From contig OY821772.1 in NCBI GenBank assembly GCA_963682175.1, positions 14,810,743 to 14,874,742 on the forward strand: a stretch of 64,000 bases of DNA. Reading direction: 5' to 3'. Made by a program: the position numbers and the translations under genes. The first letter of the stretch is position 1; every line of letters starts with the position of its first letter. This DNA is from Triglochin maritima (lineage: Eukaryota > Streptophyta > Magnoliopsida > Alismatales > Juncaginaceae). This document shows positions 35,350-47,610 of this stretch, in pieces. The notes below the pieces were generated by a model. That model did no database searches. It was not told the DNA's origin and saw nothing but the letters and a program-made list of their open reading frames with translations.

Positions 35350-37885
35350 TAAGTTCACAAAAAAATCATCTGAACTTCTGAACTGCAAGCGTATTTTCTT
35401 CTGCAATTGAGCTTTGATGTGTGCAGTTCTTTTTCGATCGTACAAATTGTAAAGGTGGGGTTTTTATTGCAAATTAGTTATGTTGGTATCTTTAGAGTTT
35501 ATTGTTTGAGGATTTTCTAAATGTGAACCTTTTTACGACTAAACCAAGTAGTCAAAATGGAATGCTTCATATCCCACAATTTTTTTTTACCTCATTAGCG
35601 TTCATGTGAAACATCAGCATACGAGTGATATCAAGAAGATGAAGATTCTTACGTTCTTAAATGTCGATATGTCTACAGGTCCATTTAGAGTCAGTTTAAT
35701 AATCAGATTTTTATCCCAAAATACAGTTTATGAATTGGTCTATAGTTTTAATGTCTGTCCTTATATATTTCAAATTCAGCTTAGTAACCAACATTACAGG
35801 TAGACCCAAACTTGTTTAGACCAACTTTATATCATATTGAAAATTGGATTTATGTCAGAGGATATATATAAGTTGAGTTTATAAGGATTCAGATTAGCGA
35901 GTATATCATTTAAAGTTGAGGTATTAGACGTATATATAGGTATTAGACAAATATCATGGAAATGAAATAAATTTACGTTCCAGTAACTAATGGTTTTGAA
36001 ACTTTAATTTCAAAAATACATTTTTAAGTTGGCATCCAGACATCCAGTTTAATAATTTATTTTTTATAACAAATAATGTAGTTTGGAACCACTTATTGTT
36101 CGTATTAATGCGTGTGGATAAAGAATGCATTTTTAGTAAAATCAAATATTTCATAAAAAGTAAACAAGGACGAAGAGACATAACATATTTGAGGAGAAAA
36201 GAGATCTCTATTCTTTTCAAAATGCACTTAATAACAAAAAAACACAAATTTATAATGTATTATTAATTAGGATCTTCCATGCATTCTCATTGGACTAAAA
36301 ATCTTATTTTTATGAAATACAGTTTTCTTAAAAAAATTGTTATTTTGCGATATTAAAACATGCCCTCAGTCTTAAACAGGCGCAACAAATATACGCTTAC
36401 TCGTTCACATTTATAATTATTATAATCTAAATCGACGTCACAAGATAAGTAAAGTGGAAGTATCTTTTAAAATGATGGGTGAAACCGGGTCCGAATTCCC
36501 AAGTTTTTTTAAAATAATTTTTTCATAGGTTTTCTCGCCCAAAAAAAAATATTTTAAAAAACAGATTCACCTTCTAGATTGAAATATTTCGGGTTTTGCC
36601 CGGATTGAACCGGAAACCCAGAATCAAGTATATCCATGGACTGAAAATCAGACCTGAATCCACCGGTATTCCAGTCTGAACGGGTCCATTCCGGTCTGAT
36701 TCATGTCGAAATGCAGGCCCGAACTTGATTGTGAACACTCATAATAAACTCGGTGTGAGACCCACTATCAAAATGACATTAGTATAAATAACGATTTGAT
36801 GTATTGAGACAAATACTGATGCAGCGATGACATAAAGTGGAATTAGTTATTTTCAAGTGACACCCAGACAAAAATCCCTTTAACATAATGACATTACGAT
36901 AAATATTGGTGAAGTGATGACATAATGTGAATTTGTTATTTTGGAGTAACGTAGCAAAACCCCCTAGATACTTTTGTTTTGTATTCGACACGTGCATAGC
37001 AAAGGCTAAAACTATTTGCAAAGTATGTTCAATAGATTAGCCATTCCATTATTAGGGCAATCATTTATTTTGTCTAGTTAGTTCAGGAAAAAAAATCAAT
37101 AAAACTAATTTTAAATAGGAATAACATGCCATACAAATCCTTAAAACAAATACCATCACTTTCAATAGTTTTTCTCCCTCCTATATAATACTTTCTTACT
37201 TCTCCATTTGATATTTGATGTTATCACACAAATTTCTTACATAATCTTAGTTATTTACACAAAATTGTAACCATAATTAAATAACCACCCTCCTTTGAAA
37301 AGAATCGAGTAAAGATCAATCACTTAACGTGAGAATCCAAAGCAGAGTGAGTAAGGATTCACATAAGAATACCGACGTACTACAACAAATATGTATATTG
37401 TCTTGCATCAAATTGCATAATCTTTGACGATGGAAATTCAAAAATCTCAATTTTCGTCTAATATAAGCTAGTAAAGCATGTCCGACACATACTTGTCAGC
37501 ACCTCCAGCATTATAGTTTCAGATCCATGGTTGGAGTGCAAATATGGAATTTTGGAAGGTCTAATTGCAAAGTTGCTGCTAAGCTGATTGTCGAAAAGCA
37601 GTTCAACCAAAACAACCTTCACTTTTATAAAAGTAGAGATAGAGAGATGAATTTTGCTTCTATATTTGTTCTCTCCGCTACCAGAGGAGAGTAGATTAGG
37701 GTAATTTAGTGTGTAACTTGTACCTGCAATAAAACTTGGTTTGGAGCTCTAAATGATATACGTCATAATATGTGCTGCTTACAAATTCATATTACAGTTT
37801 AACATTATATTTCGTTCCAAGGTTTCCTTTGCCTTGAAGTATTCATGATTCCGAATCCTGATTTTATTCGGAAGAAATTGTTAGG
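35350..37885. other. AT-rich stretch downstream of the LIN-like gene
   Basis: No gene is recognised. Positions about 36479-36750 look like a decayed hAT-type miniature element (GGGTGAAACCGGGTCC at one end, GGCCCGAACTTGATTGTGAACACTC at the other, GGGTCCATTCCGG inside) without a clear TSD. Positions about 36830-36950 contain two diverged copies of a unit of roughly 85 bp (GATGACATAA..GTTATTTT). Confidence 0.35.
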
Positions 37886-37890
37886 TGATC

Positions 37891-39813
37891 TGTAATAACC
37901 TAATCTAAAACACCTTAATTAACTAAACCTAAACCTAATTAACCTAATTAAGCTTTGATTAGTGAAGCATGAGGTGGCTTGTTTTGATTGGAAGATTTGG
38001 AGGTGAATTGAAGATAAACTTGGATTCTTGTATAAATAGGGTTGAGGTTAAGGAAAAACGTTTTTCTTGATCATTTGTGTTCTTCAGAGAGTGAGAGAAG
38101 TGATTCTTTGGAGAAGGAGAGAAGAAGTGAAGAAGAAGAAGAAGAGGAGAAGAAGTGGGTTGAGGTTGCCAAAGCTTGGGAAACTTCTTCACTCGACCAA
38201 AAGGTATGCCAAATCTTCATTATAACTCACATAAGCCTTGTGAGTGTTGGGGATCGACGTTGGTGTCGAATTCCCCGTCGGATTTCAACCAATTCAGAGG
38301 TTGAAGACGACGATCGGTCGACCGGTGCCTGTGGGCAGTCGACCGATCCTATTATTATATTGATGTTTACCCGCGAACGGTCGAACGATGTCTTAGGACG
38401 GTCGACCGTTATGCCAGATTTGTGCGGGAAAATGGTTGATGCTGTTATCGGTCGAACGGGTCCACTTAGCCGGTCGACCGAATAACAATGAGAATGGGTC
38501 GGTTGGGGATTTTGACTTATTAAACGGTCGAACGTCCTTAACCTTGTTCGACCGATCCATTCGATGCTAAGTCGGTTGGGAGCTTTGACCATCAAAACGG
38601 TCGACCGCTCTTCAACTTTCGGTCGACCGACTGAGCATTTTAATTAAGCAGTAGAGTGCCTGTGATGTTTCGGTCGAACTGTATAGCAGTTCCGGTCGAC
38701 CGAATGTCACTTGGGCAAGATACTGAGAAAGTCCTGTTATCGGTTGAACGACCCCTTGGTTCGACCGGTCGGATATATATACTATATAAATTTGTATAGC
38801 GTAGACCATCCAAACGGTCGACCGCTAGATGACTTTTGTTCGACCGATTGGTCGGTAATTCGGTTGGCGTGGTTCGACCGGTAGACTTGTTTGTACAGTA
38901 CTGTGTACTGTGTGGGGGACCGGTTGACCGGTGTGCTTTTAGCGATCGACCGATCTGCCGCAGGTTGGTGGATTTATCCACACGCGATCCGTTGAGTATA
39001 GGCCGACTACCGGCTCTGAGGCGACGGTTGATTACCGGCTTTAAGAGCGACGGATTTCACCTTCGACGAAGGCGTATTATTGTATTACTGTTACCTCTCT
39101 TACCGAGCGGGGTGTGAGGGATGTGTGCCGTAAACCTTGGGCTGTTTGCGAGGGTTTAGCGGTAGGCCGAGGATGTTCCGGCAGGGTGCGCGTCTGGCGG
39201 CTCTTGGGGGAGCAGCGGCTGTCGTTTGACCCGAGTTGTGTATTCGGCGGGCTGACTCGCTCCTGGGGTGGCGGCGTGTACCAGGGGTTCCTTCCTGCAC
39301 TTTTGGGGAGCAGTGGTGTCGACTGACCCTTGTGAGGCAGCGGTGGACTGACTTGACCCTAGTGGCAGGAGTGGTTCAGTGCCGCGGAGGCGGTGAGGGC
39401 ATTATTGTGGGCCCGAGGTGGATGATCATGTGCATAGCATTGCATTGTCTTTAATTCCTTTTTATATTTTAGGAGGTTTGGTAAACGAGGTTCCTTCAGG
39501 GAACTCAGGCATGTTTGTTTGTTTTCATTTCAGATAGCGAGTAGCATTAGAGTCAGGTGGTGACCGAGGAGAGTGCCCCTGGGATCAGATCCTGTTCTCT
39601 TTTATATCTTCTTTTGTTTGAGGTAGTGATTACATGTATATTCACTTTTGTTGTAATCACAGTTGACTCATTTGTATAGTTTGACTTCCACGTGGATCTA
39701 CATCTTATATATTTTATATATATGTTGGTTTGTTTTCCCGTGACGTGCTCTGTGTTGACCGTTGACGGTTTTTATTATTGTTTAAATTTTCCGCTATTTT
39801 CGGGTACGTTACA
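37891..39813 (+). repeat. Chromovirus-type solo LTR (1,923 bp)
   Basis: Starts TGTAATAACC and ends GGGTACGTTACA, the terminus style of Tekay/Del-type chromoviruses. It is flanked by the perfect 5-bp duplication TGATC (37886-37890, 39814-39818), and no internal region is present, so it is a solo LTR. TATAAATAGG is at 38031-38040. Positions 38313-38960 carry about 19 CGGTCGACCG variants, and 39000-39420 is unusually GC-rich for this window. The orientation is taken from the TATA box. Confidence 0.85.
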
Positions 39814-39818
39814 TGATC

Positions 39819-40801
39819 TCTTTAATTCACTAGTCTCAATCTCAAAAATATTTTTCAAACAGCACATTTTCTATTAGTGACGTCTATTCCTTTTTTAAAA
39901 GTTCATTTTTCCATTACTTTATCAAATCACAGCTTACTTCCAAACACATCCAAGTAACGAAGCGTATTCTCCAGAAACTCAACATTAACATCCAAACAAT
40001 TTGGTGGGGGGCAAATTTCTCATCTTGACATGCTTCCCCATGTCAAGTCGTGTTAAGCTAAATTTACTAGTTGGATGTAAGAAGTTGGTCTTTGGATTCT
40101 TGGGAAAACTGTAGTTTCTGAAAAATCACACCCAAACATCGTGGATTCTAGCACAATCCAGATTTTCAGTGCAATCCGAATTCTTCATTTAACACTTGAA
40201 TCCGAGAAACTCCTCGAAGGAGTTTCTGGGGATTCTTCAAAAGCAAAAGCAACCAGGCATAACCCTTAACCTCATTAAGTAACCCTTATTTCATTATTTA
40301 CTCGCCACCGCCGAATGTAAAAATTTGAGTGCTTGTCAGTAATTTCCCCCGTGGACAAGATATAATGTGTATCGTGGAAAACTCAACATCCAAACACCGA
40401 CAACAGTAATCCAGTTTCACTGTTTAGAAACCAACGATGTACGGATTTCACTAAGATTTTGGATTATCAAGAATCTAAAACCCCACGTGATTACATCCAA
40501 ACACTGCCTTACTGGTCCTAGATTTTCCAATATGAAAGATTTACTAGCTGTGGTAACCTATATTTGGTGCATCTCCGTTAAAAATTATTTTAATCTTTAC
40601 CTAAAAATCGTCACACCAAAGCTTACAACTTCCGAAACATAGGCATCCACCAAGGGAATTTAATCATTTATTTAAGGGGCACCAACGGGCTTAGTCGCTT
40701 AGACCCTTTATTGTGAGAATATTTGGTGATATGAAATACGGTAGGATTCCATTACAAGAAATGACCATGGATTCATGACGGGCGTCGATTGTGGAAGGTT
40801 G
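39819..40801. other. About 1 kb with no recognised feature
   Basis: AT-rich sequence without motif-bearing frames or repeats shared with the rest of the window. Confidence 0.3.
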
Positions 40802-40809
40802 TCTTGAAC

Positions 40810-41378
40810 TAGGGTCGGTAAATTCGTGTTTCGTGTCGTGTTTGACACGAACACGAATTGACATGAATTGATTTTCCTCGATCCGAACACGAATTAATAA
40901 GAAATAGTCGACACAAACACGAATACGAAAATCTAATCTTAAACACGAACACGAATTTGGTAACCCGAACACGACCCACGTTGACACGAATCAATTTTTC
41001 GTGTTCGTGTTGACACGAACACGAATTAGCACGAATAACTCGAACTGATTTGTTTGACACCAAATATGACATGTTTGATACAAATTTACACAAACACGAA
41101 TTAACCTGAACACGAACTAGCATATTTGACACTAATTACACGAAACACGAACCCGACCTGAATTACAATTCGTGTTATTCGTGTCAACCCAAATTACACG
41201 AAATACTCCAACCCGAACCCGACCCGAATTACAATTCGTGTCATTCGTGTCGACCCGATTTACAGTTCGTGTCATTCGTGTCGACCCGATTTACAGTTCG
41301 TGTCATTCGTGTCGACCCGAATCGTGATATTTAGTGTCGGGTTCGGGTTTCGTGTCATGACCCAAATTGTCAGCCCTA
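40810..41378. mobile_element. hAT-type miniature element built of ACACGAA/TTCGTGT units
   Basis: 569 bp, starting TAGGGTCGGTAAATTCG and ending CCCAAATTGTCAGCCCTA, flanked by the perfect 8-bp duplication TCTTGAAC (40802-40809, 41379-41386). Almost the whole body consists of degenerate ACACGAACACGAATT and ATTCGTGTCGACCCGA units in both orientations. It is non-coding; the minus-strand frames here are repeats, not genes. Confidence 0.88.
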
Positions 41379-41626
41379 TCTTGAACTCCCACCTTCTTTC
41401 TCTTTCCAACGAAATAAAGTAAGGTACTATGGACATTAAAAATAACTGGAAACAATTACATGGACCTTTCTCTCTAGCTCTTGTATTTTTCTGTTCACGT
41501 TAAATACTTTTTCGATGCAATGGACATTTTTTCTTAAGACCAGCACACGTTCCCCTCAATGCTCAGTCTTCTTGTCAGTCCTTTGTGGGAACGTTCTTCA
41601 AATCCTTTGAAGAAGCACGTCAAATT

Positions 41627-43186
41627 TGTTACTTTTTTGTCTTAATCTATTTTTTGATGATTTAATCAACATAATCTTAATTATAATCAATGTAGAATAA
41701 CACACATTATGCATGACATATATATTTGTATTGTGCTAACTTGTACAGGTGATCAAGACTCAAGGAAGAAAAGATTAAAGTCAAGACATGTAATCAAGTT
41801 CAATTGAAGATATGTAATTTGTATTTCTTTTGAGTCTTAGGAACTATCTGTACTTGAGCATACAAGAGTAAATAACCAATCAAACACACGATAGGTTCCT
41901 TAGAGAAGTCACACACAAAGTTTCACATCAATTGGACTTCAATAGATCACCCAAACTAGGACCGGAAAACACTTAAAACAAATCTGATCTGCTAGTGCCA
42001 AATCGGTCGACCGGAACGAGTTCTTCATTCGACCGATTGGGTCTGTTAATACTGTTAGCCTAAGTGTTGAACCAGTCGACCGTTTGGACCATTTCATCCG
42101 ACTGTTTACACGTGTCACATGACTGTTAGATTTGTCGTTTTCTACAACGGTCGGATTTCCCAAAACGCAAATTTACCACACTCTCGGTTGACAGATATAT
42201 ACCTAGCAGTTGACCGATTAAACAAACCTTGGTTACCTTGAACACTCTGGAAGTTTCTGGCCGAACGTCTCCTAAACCGCGGTCGACCGAAACTCATTTT
42301 TCTCCTTGAACCGAGAAGTGCCTGGAAATTTCCGATCGAACCGACCTTTCGCCTAGTTCGACCGATCCATCTTTTACCAAACGAAAACCCCTAGAACGGT
42401 CGAGCGATCCCCAATTTAGTTCGACCGTTCATTTAAGTGAACTTAAGTTATAGCCAGATTTGACCGACCGGTCGACCAGTATGCCCGATTCGGTCGACCA
42501 AATTTGTCCATAAATGTGTGCTGTAGTTCACTATTTTGTGTTTCTTACACAACCGCTTACCACACTTATCCCCAACGCATATAACACCTTAGGAGCTTAT
42601 AAATAGAGGATTGAATACTTTGTTTAGACAACTCTCCCGCACACAATTGTTTCATACATTAGAGAGAAGTCTCCAAATCCCAAAAGCTCCAAATCACACA
42701 CTCTAAGCCTTAAACTTCCACACCTCTGATCATAGCCAAATCCTACACAAAGTGTGCTCAAGCTAGAGAGTGTTGTTCCACTCCAACTTGTCAAAGTAGT
42801 AAGGGTCTTGGTGAAAGCCCAAGACAAGAGTATAGACTTCGGTGAGAGCCCGAAGTGATCCTCTCGGATTGTGAGAGAAGAAGCCAAACTCGGCGAGGGT
42901 TGTTCGCGAGTTTGAAGACTTGTAAAAGCATTGTCTCCCGGCCTGGAACGGGGAGCGGATAGTGAAGACGTGAGCGAAGCTCGAAGTGTGGAGCGGAGCT
43001 TGCAAGAGAGGACGTAGGCGGGTGGCCGAACCTCTGTAAAAATCCATGAGTCTTCCTTTATGGTTTGCATAATTTCTTGTCTTTACTTGCTTATTTGTTT
43101 TAATTTCCACTGCATCTTTGATTGAGCAAGTAGAGGTTAATTAACCCTAAAAGTGATTAGAAAATCCAACCATACATGATCCTACA
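41627..43186 (+). repeat. Copia solo LTR (about 1,560 bp)
   Basis: Plus-strand copy of the LTR seen at 18255-21537, from TGTTACTTTTTTGTC to TGATCCTACA. AAATT precedes it (41622-41626), and AAATT follows if read one base inside the end (43186-43190), so the TSD is probable but slipped. It holds CGGTCGACCG variants at 42003-42495, a TATA-like CTTATAAATAG near 42596, and the block at 42770-43050 that yields false open frames in LTR copies. No internal region is attached. Confidence 0.8.
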
Positions 43187-43235
43187 AATTTATACATCAT
43201 TTTCCTATAATGGTTTCGACATCAAGATAAAGGAT

Positions 43236-45480
43236 TCTCATTACTTGCATGACATTATCACAAGGGCTACGTTAACATTGTAAAGAGGGGAGTGCTCCAC
43301 CAAACCAAGTCCAAGGTCAACTTAAGACTCAGTTGTCTACCTGCATCAACTGTTCTACGCGTTTCAGGGTTGTTGGGAACCCAACCAAGAGTTATGTCCA
43401 CATGGAAGTTGGTTTGGAGCATGATCACGACATGCTTGATGAACATCAATTGTGTGTTCTTCATGGGAAGCATGAGGTTTCTGAATCCAAGAGAGTAAGA
43501 ATTGCCTCCAATGATGTGACAATCATTTCAGCTTCTAAAACCATGCAAGTTTTTATTGTTGAAGCCAACGGTCATGATAACGTCACCTTCAATGAAAGAG
43601 ATGCTAGGTGAGTTGTCCTTAGAAGGACATGGTCGTGAACCTTTAAAGGACCCGGTCATTGTCCTTAGAAGGATGGTCTCTTAAGGACACGTTTGTCCCT
43701 TGAAGGACAAACTTGTCCTTCCAGGGACACATGTGTCCTTTGAAAGTGCAAACTTGGTCTTCTAGGGACACTTTTGTCCTTTGAAGGACAAATTTGTCCC
43801 CCTAAAGACACGTTTGTCCTTCAAAGTATCCTTGTTTTGTCTGATTTTTTTCCTCTGTGCTTTCATCGTAGAAATCTATTAAACAAAGTACGCAACATAA
43901 AGCTTGGGTCAGGCGATGCTCAAGTGTTTCAGAACTATTTCACCAAAATGCAGACTTCGGATTCGAAGTTTTTTATTTTGGATATCGTCAACAATGGTCG
44001 TCTGAGGAACGTGTTTTGGCCTGATTCTCATTTTTGTGCTACCTACGACTATTTTGGAGATGCAATATGTTTCGAACATGACTTTCTGATTTGGTCGTTT
44101 CAAACATGACTTTCTGGCCACGTACAATAACATTACAATCATTGTTTTTCTTTTGCATATGACTGACTAATTATTTTATCTTGTTTGTTTTGGAACACCA
44201 CCACTAGTCATCACAACTGACCAGTGTGTGATGCTATCACTTTGGTCATCCAAACGGTTTTCCCACAAGCCAAACATAGATTTTGTATATGACACATCTT
44301 GAATAAAGCACCGTTCAAACTGTCTCCATCAATCGTGTAGTTATTTTAACTTGTTTGAAGCAGTTAGTGAACGAGACAGATGATTCTACAATTTTTTACT
44401 GTAAATGGGTTGATTTCATTCAGGATTTTTCTCTTCAAAAGAACTCGCCACTTCAATCCATTTACGATTTTTGTGAATATTGGGTTCCTACCTTCTTTCA
44501 TAGTTGTTTTTTTGCTGGGATGTCTTCCACATAACGTTGTGAAAGTATAAATGACTTTTCGACAAGTATCTCACTTCTAAGACCACTCTCAAGTAATTTG
44601 TCCTATTATACGAGTTAGCACTACATCACAAGTACGAGAAGGAGACTCAAGCAGATTTTTGACTGTCTCCATAAACATCCTCAGCCGATGATCGACTTTG
44701 CATTTGAAAAACAACTATCTAAGTTGTACATAGTCGTAACCTTCAAGAGATTCCAACATCAAATCAGACGGATGGTTTATTGCGATCTATTGCATGGAGA
44801 AAACAGGGAAGATGTGCTCTATATCCGCGGTAGAGAACGTATCAGTGTTGAAGGTGAGAAGTTTACCAAGGAGAAGATGTTTGAAGTGCAATGCAACCCA
44901 CACACTCTTCCTTTATATGTAGTTGTAGACTCTTTGAACACGAAGGACTCGTGTGTTGCCACACTTTAGTTGTTCTGAGATGTTTCAACATTCTTTCAAT
45001 TCCACCTACTTATATTCTTACCCATTGGAGGAAGGATGTCCGACGATGCTACAAAACCTCCTCAATGAATGGAATAAACTTGGAGTTTGATGGTAATGCC
45101 CATCATGACGACATCATTGGACGTTGTGTGTGGTTTGCTAAGGAAGCCTTCATGTCCCATGAAAGGTATTTAGTGGTGGTCAAGTACTTGGATTACATTC
45201 AGAATCAAATTTCCATGAACAAGCACCCCGACCAGGATTCAACTTCTGCTCAGAAATAGAAGCATCAGGAGACAAATACTACTTCATTGTTGAATCTAGT
45301 ACAATTTCAAAGTGTCGCTCATCCATCTTCGAATCGGAAAGTATCCACTTCAGAAAAGATCTTCAAGAGGAACATCAAAAAGCACATACAGGATAATAAG
45401 AAACATTCTAAGGACAAGAAAAAAGACAGATATTCATGGGGTATTTCCTTAGGTTGGAGATCCAAATTACAATGACTGGG
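43236..45480 (+). pseudogene. FAR1/FHY3-related (FRS) gene, decayed
   Basis: Read across frames, the order is that of FAR1-related proteins, which derive from Mutator transposases. A FAR1-type DNA-binding end (VGLEHDHDML, about 43405-43440) comes first. An intron (43608-43871) follows, then DARNLLNKVRNIKLGSGDAQVFQNYF and RLRNVFWPDSHFCATYDYFGD. Next is the MULE transposase core (TDQCDAITLVIQTVFPQAKH, FCIWHILNKAPF, about 44220-44330) and an AGMSST block (44515). A SWIM-like zinc-finger segment (CRLFEHEGLVCCH, about 44932) and a Lys-rich tail near 45340-45420 end the order. Many frameshifts and stops, and a short duplication near 44068-44120, make it non-functional. It could be a host FRS relic or a Mutator element; no terminal repeats were found. 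Confidence 0.75.
43608..43871. repeat. FRS intron made of GGACA/TGTCC palindromic repeats
   Basis: The intron (AG|GTGAGT to CGTAG|AA) consists mostly of tandem variants of TTGTCCTTNNAAGGACA and GGACACNNGTGTCC. The same unit family recurs at 45722-45907, 58106-58510 and 59285-59425. Confidence 0.7.
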
Positions 45481-45721
45481 ATTTGAGAGTATCCCAAAAA
45501 TTAGAAAGTTTGTTGTGGTCTCTTGTGTTTTTAACAATTGTCGTTCAAATTACTAAAAAAGCATGTTTTTTCTTTTATTTCAAATTTCAATATGAATAAC
45601 GGCAAGGATTGAGATTATGTGTTGTTGGACAGATAAAAGGACTGGGGATTCTATATTTAAAGGATGGAGATCATGTGTTCATAATATGTCTTCGATCATC
45701 ATGTGTTCATAATATGTCTTC

Positions 45722-45907
45722 GATCTAAAGACACACATAAGTGCCCTTCGAATGACACATATGCATGCTCCAATGGACCATGTCCTTCAAAGGACACCCA
45801 TGTCCCTCGAAAGACACGTATGCGTGCTCCAAGGAACTGTGTCCTTCGAAGGACACCCGTGTCCCTCGAAGGACACCCGTGTCCCTCGAAGGACACCTAT
45901 GCGTGCT
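45722..45907. repeat. GTCCTTCGAAGGAC-type array, left half
   Basis: About eight palindromic units (CTTCGAAGGACACCCGTGTC and relatives) with ATGCGTGCTCCAA spacers. The array is cut at 45907 by a solo LTR and continues at 58111; the duplicated GTGCT/ATGCT bases mark the cut. Confidence 0.75.
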
Positions 45908-46329
45908 TGATTGACATCATTTCATGCTTATATTTGTATCTTATATCCATTATCTTTCACCTGAACAATGCGATGTAACGAGTTTTATGTTTAGTTTTCA
46001 GGAATAAATAGGTTTGAAGAGATGAAGCATAAAAGGACCCAAAAGCAGGGCAAAAGGACTGAATTGTAAGACCTGGGGACTAAGATGCAAGGGAGAAGGA
46101 CCTAAGAGCAAAACAGAAAACTCCACACCATCATGGGGAGTATTTTGGCAATTCGATTCCGGTCGGAGCTCCAACAAGCAAAGAAGAAGCATCCAAGACC
46201 AACAAATATATCAAGGAAACCCCAAAACAAAAATGAGCGAGATCCGGATCCTGTAGACCGCCAATGGGCGGTCCGGATCTTCCCGGATATGCTACAATTT
46301 CTGGAGCGTTTGTATTAGTATTTGTTTAG

Positions 46330-47587
46330 TGATGCATTGCATACATTGCATCATATGTCTTTCATTTAGATTATTTTTATATAAATAAATGGTACTAAGG
46401 TATTGTTTTGAGCAATTGTGCAGAATTCAGGAGTCACATTGCAATTTACCAATATTCGAGCTAAAATGCGTGCAATGGACTCAGATAGTTCACAAAGACC
46501 AATTATCTAGAGCTTCAAGCTCAAGTTGAAGTACAATCGATTGCATAAAAAGCCATGGACGTGATCGCAAATTAGAAGGACTAAAAAGTTATTTTGGAGA
46601 AGTATTCAAGAAGAAATTAAATTCGGATCTCCAAAGATATGCAATAATCAATTCAGACGCGTGGAGGCCATCTAGAACATACCAAAAACACACCCGCAAA
46701 AGCACAAAACAATCTGAGCCATCCATGCGGCGATTCCGCCGCATCTGACGGTCAATGTGCGGCGGAAACGCCGCACGGTGTGCGATCCGTGCCCCCGGAT
46801 TTCGTCCAGTCGTGTCATAGCACGTGTCCTTCCTTATTCATACTTAGGGTTCCTTGTATCGGCTATAAATAGCCCCGAAATTATGTTGTGAGGGGAACTT
46901 TTTTGTATTCCATTTTATAGCAATAAAATTCTGCCCATTTATTTCTCCCTTGTCTTTCTTTCGTAAGCTTAGTTTTAGATTAATATTTCATGTTCTTAAT
47001 TCCAGTAGAGTAATTTAGTTGTTCTTTTTCTTCTCTTAGAATAATTTGTTGCATGCTTAGAATAATTGCATTTGTTTTCGTAGATCGTAGTTTAGTATAA
47101 TATTTCTTTTTTTTCGTAGTCTCTCGATGATCTCCATGACCCCTTCTCCTCATCTTCTCCCCATGGGTTTCTAAAACCCTCCAAAGGGTGGGGGTGACGG
47201 ATTTAGGGTTAGAGAAGCGAGATCATTTTTATTTTAATTTCTTGTTAGTGTTTTGATCATATGAGTTTTTGTTAAATCAATTATCATATGATGCTTAATA
47301 TCTCACTTGATTTATAGTAATTTTCGTGATCCCTAATCTAACTCGAAGATTCATAACTCCCACCCGCTGGACTCTCATCCATATTCGTTTTCTTTTTAGT
47401 CTTTGTTGATTTAAAAAAAATTGAAAATCAAAACAAAAAAATATCTAATCAACCTTATTTCTTTCTCTTTCATTACTTAATAGAAAATCACAAAAATAAC
47501 AAAGTTTTCTCCCTCCTTGTGTTCGACCCGTACTTGCCGCGTCTTCATCAACGCCATGCACTTGCGGTATAAATAAAAATCTCATCA
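46330..47587 (+). repeat. 5' LTR of element B
   Basis: Starts TGATGCATTGCATACATTGC and ends AAATCTCATCA. The GC-rich near-palindromes GCGGCGATTCCGCCGC (46727-46742) and GTGCGGCGGAAACGCCGCAC (46757-46776) lie about 90 bp upstream of the TATA box (GGCTATAAATAGCC, 46861-46874). AATAAAATTC near 46921 is a candidate polyadenylation signal. Confidence 0.93.
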
Positions 47588-47593
47588 AGTTTT

Positions 47594-47610
47594 TGGCGTC
47601 GTTGCCGGGG
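47594..47610 (+). other. Primer-binding site of element B, tRNA-Asp type
   Basis: TGGCGTCGTTGCCGGGG, six bases after the LTR, has one mismatch to the complement of the plant tRNA-Asp 3' end expected for Athila. Confidence 0.85.

Noticed and set aside
36479..36750. Third hAT-type miniature element
   Set aside because: The ends are similar to hAT termini, but no convincing 8-bp duplication or matching inverted repeat could be placed, so it is noted only within the intergenic entry.
40691..41132. Overlapping minus-strand frames rich in Arg, Val and Ser
   Set aside because: They are translations of the short repeat units of the hAT miniature element.
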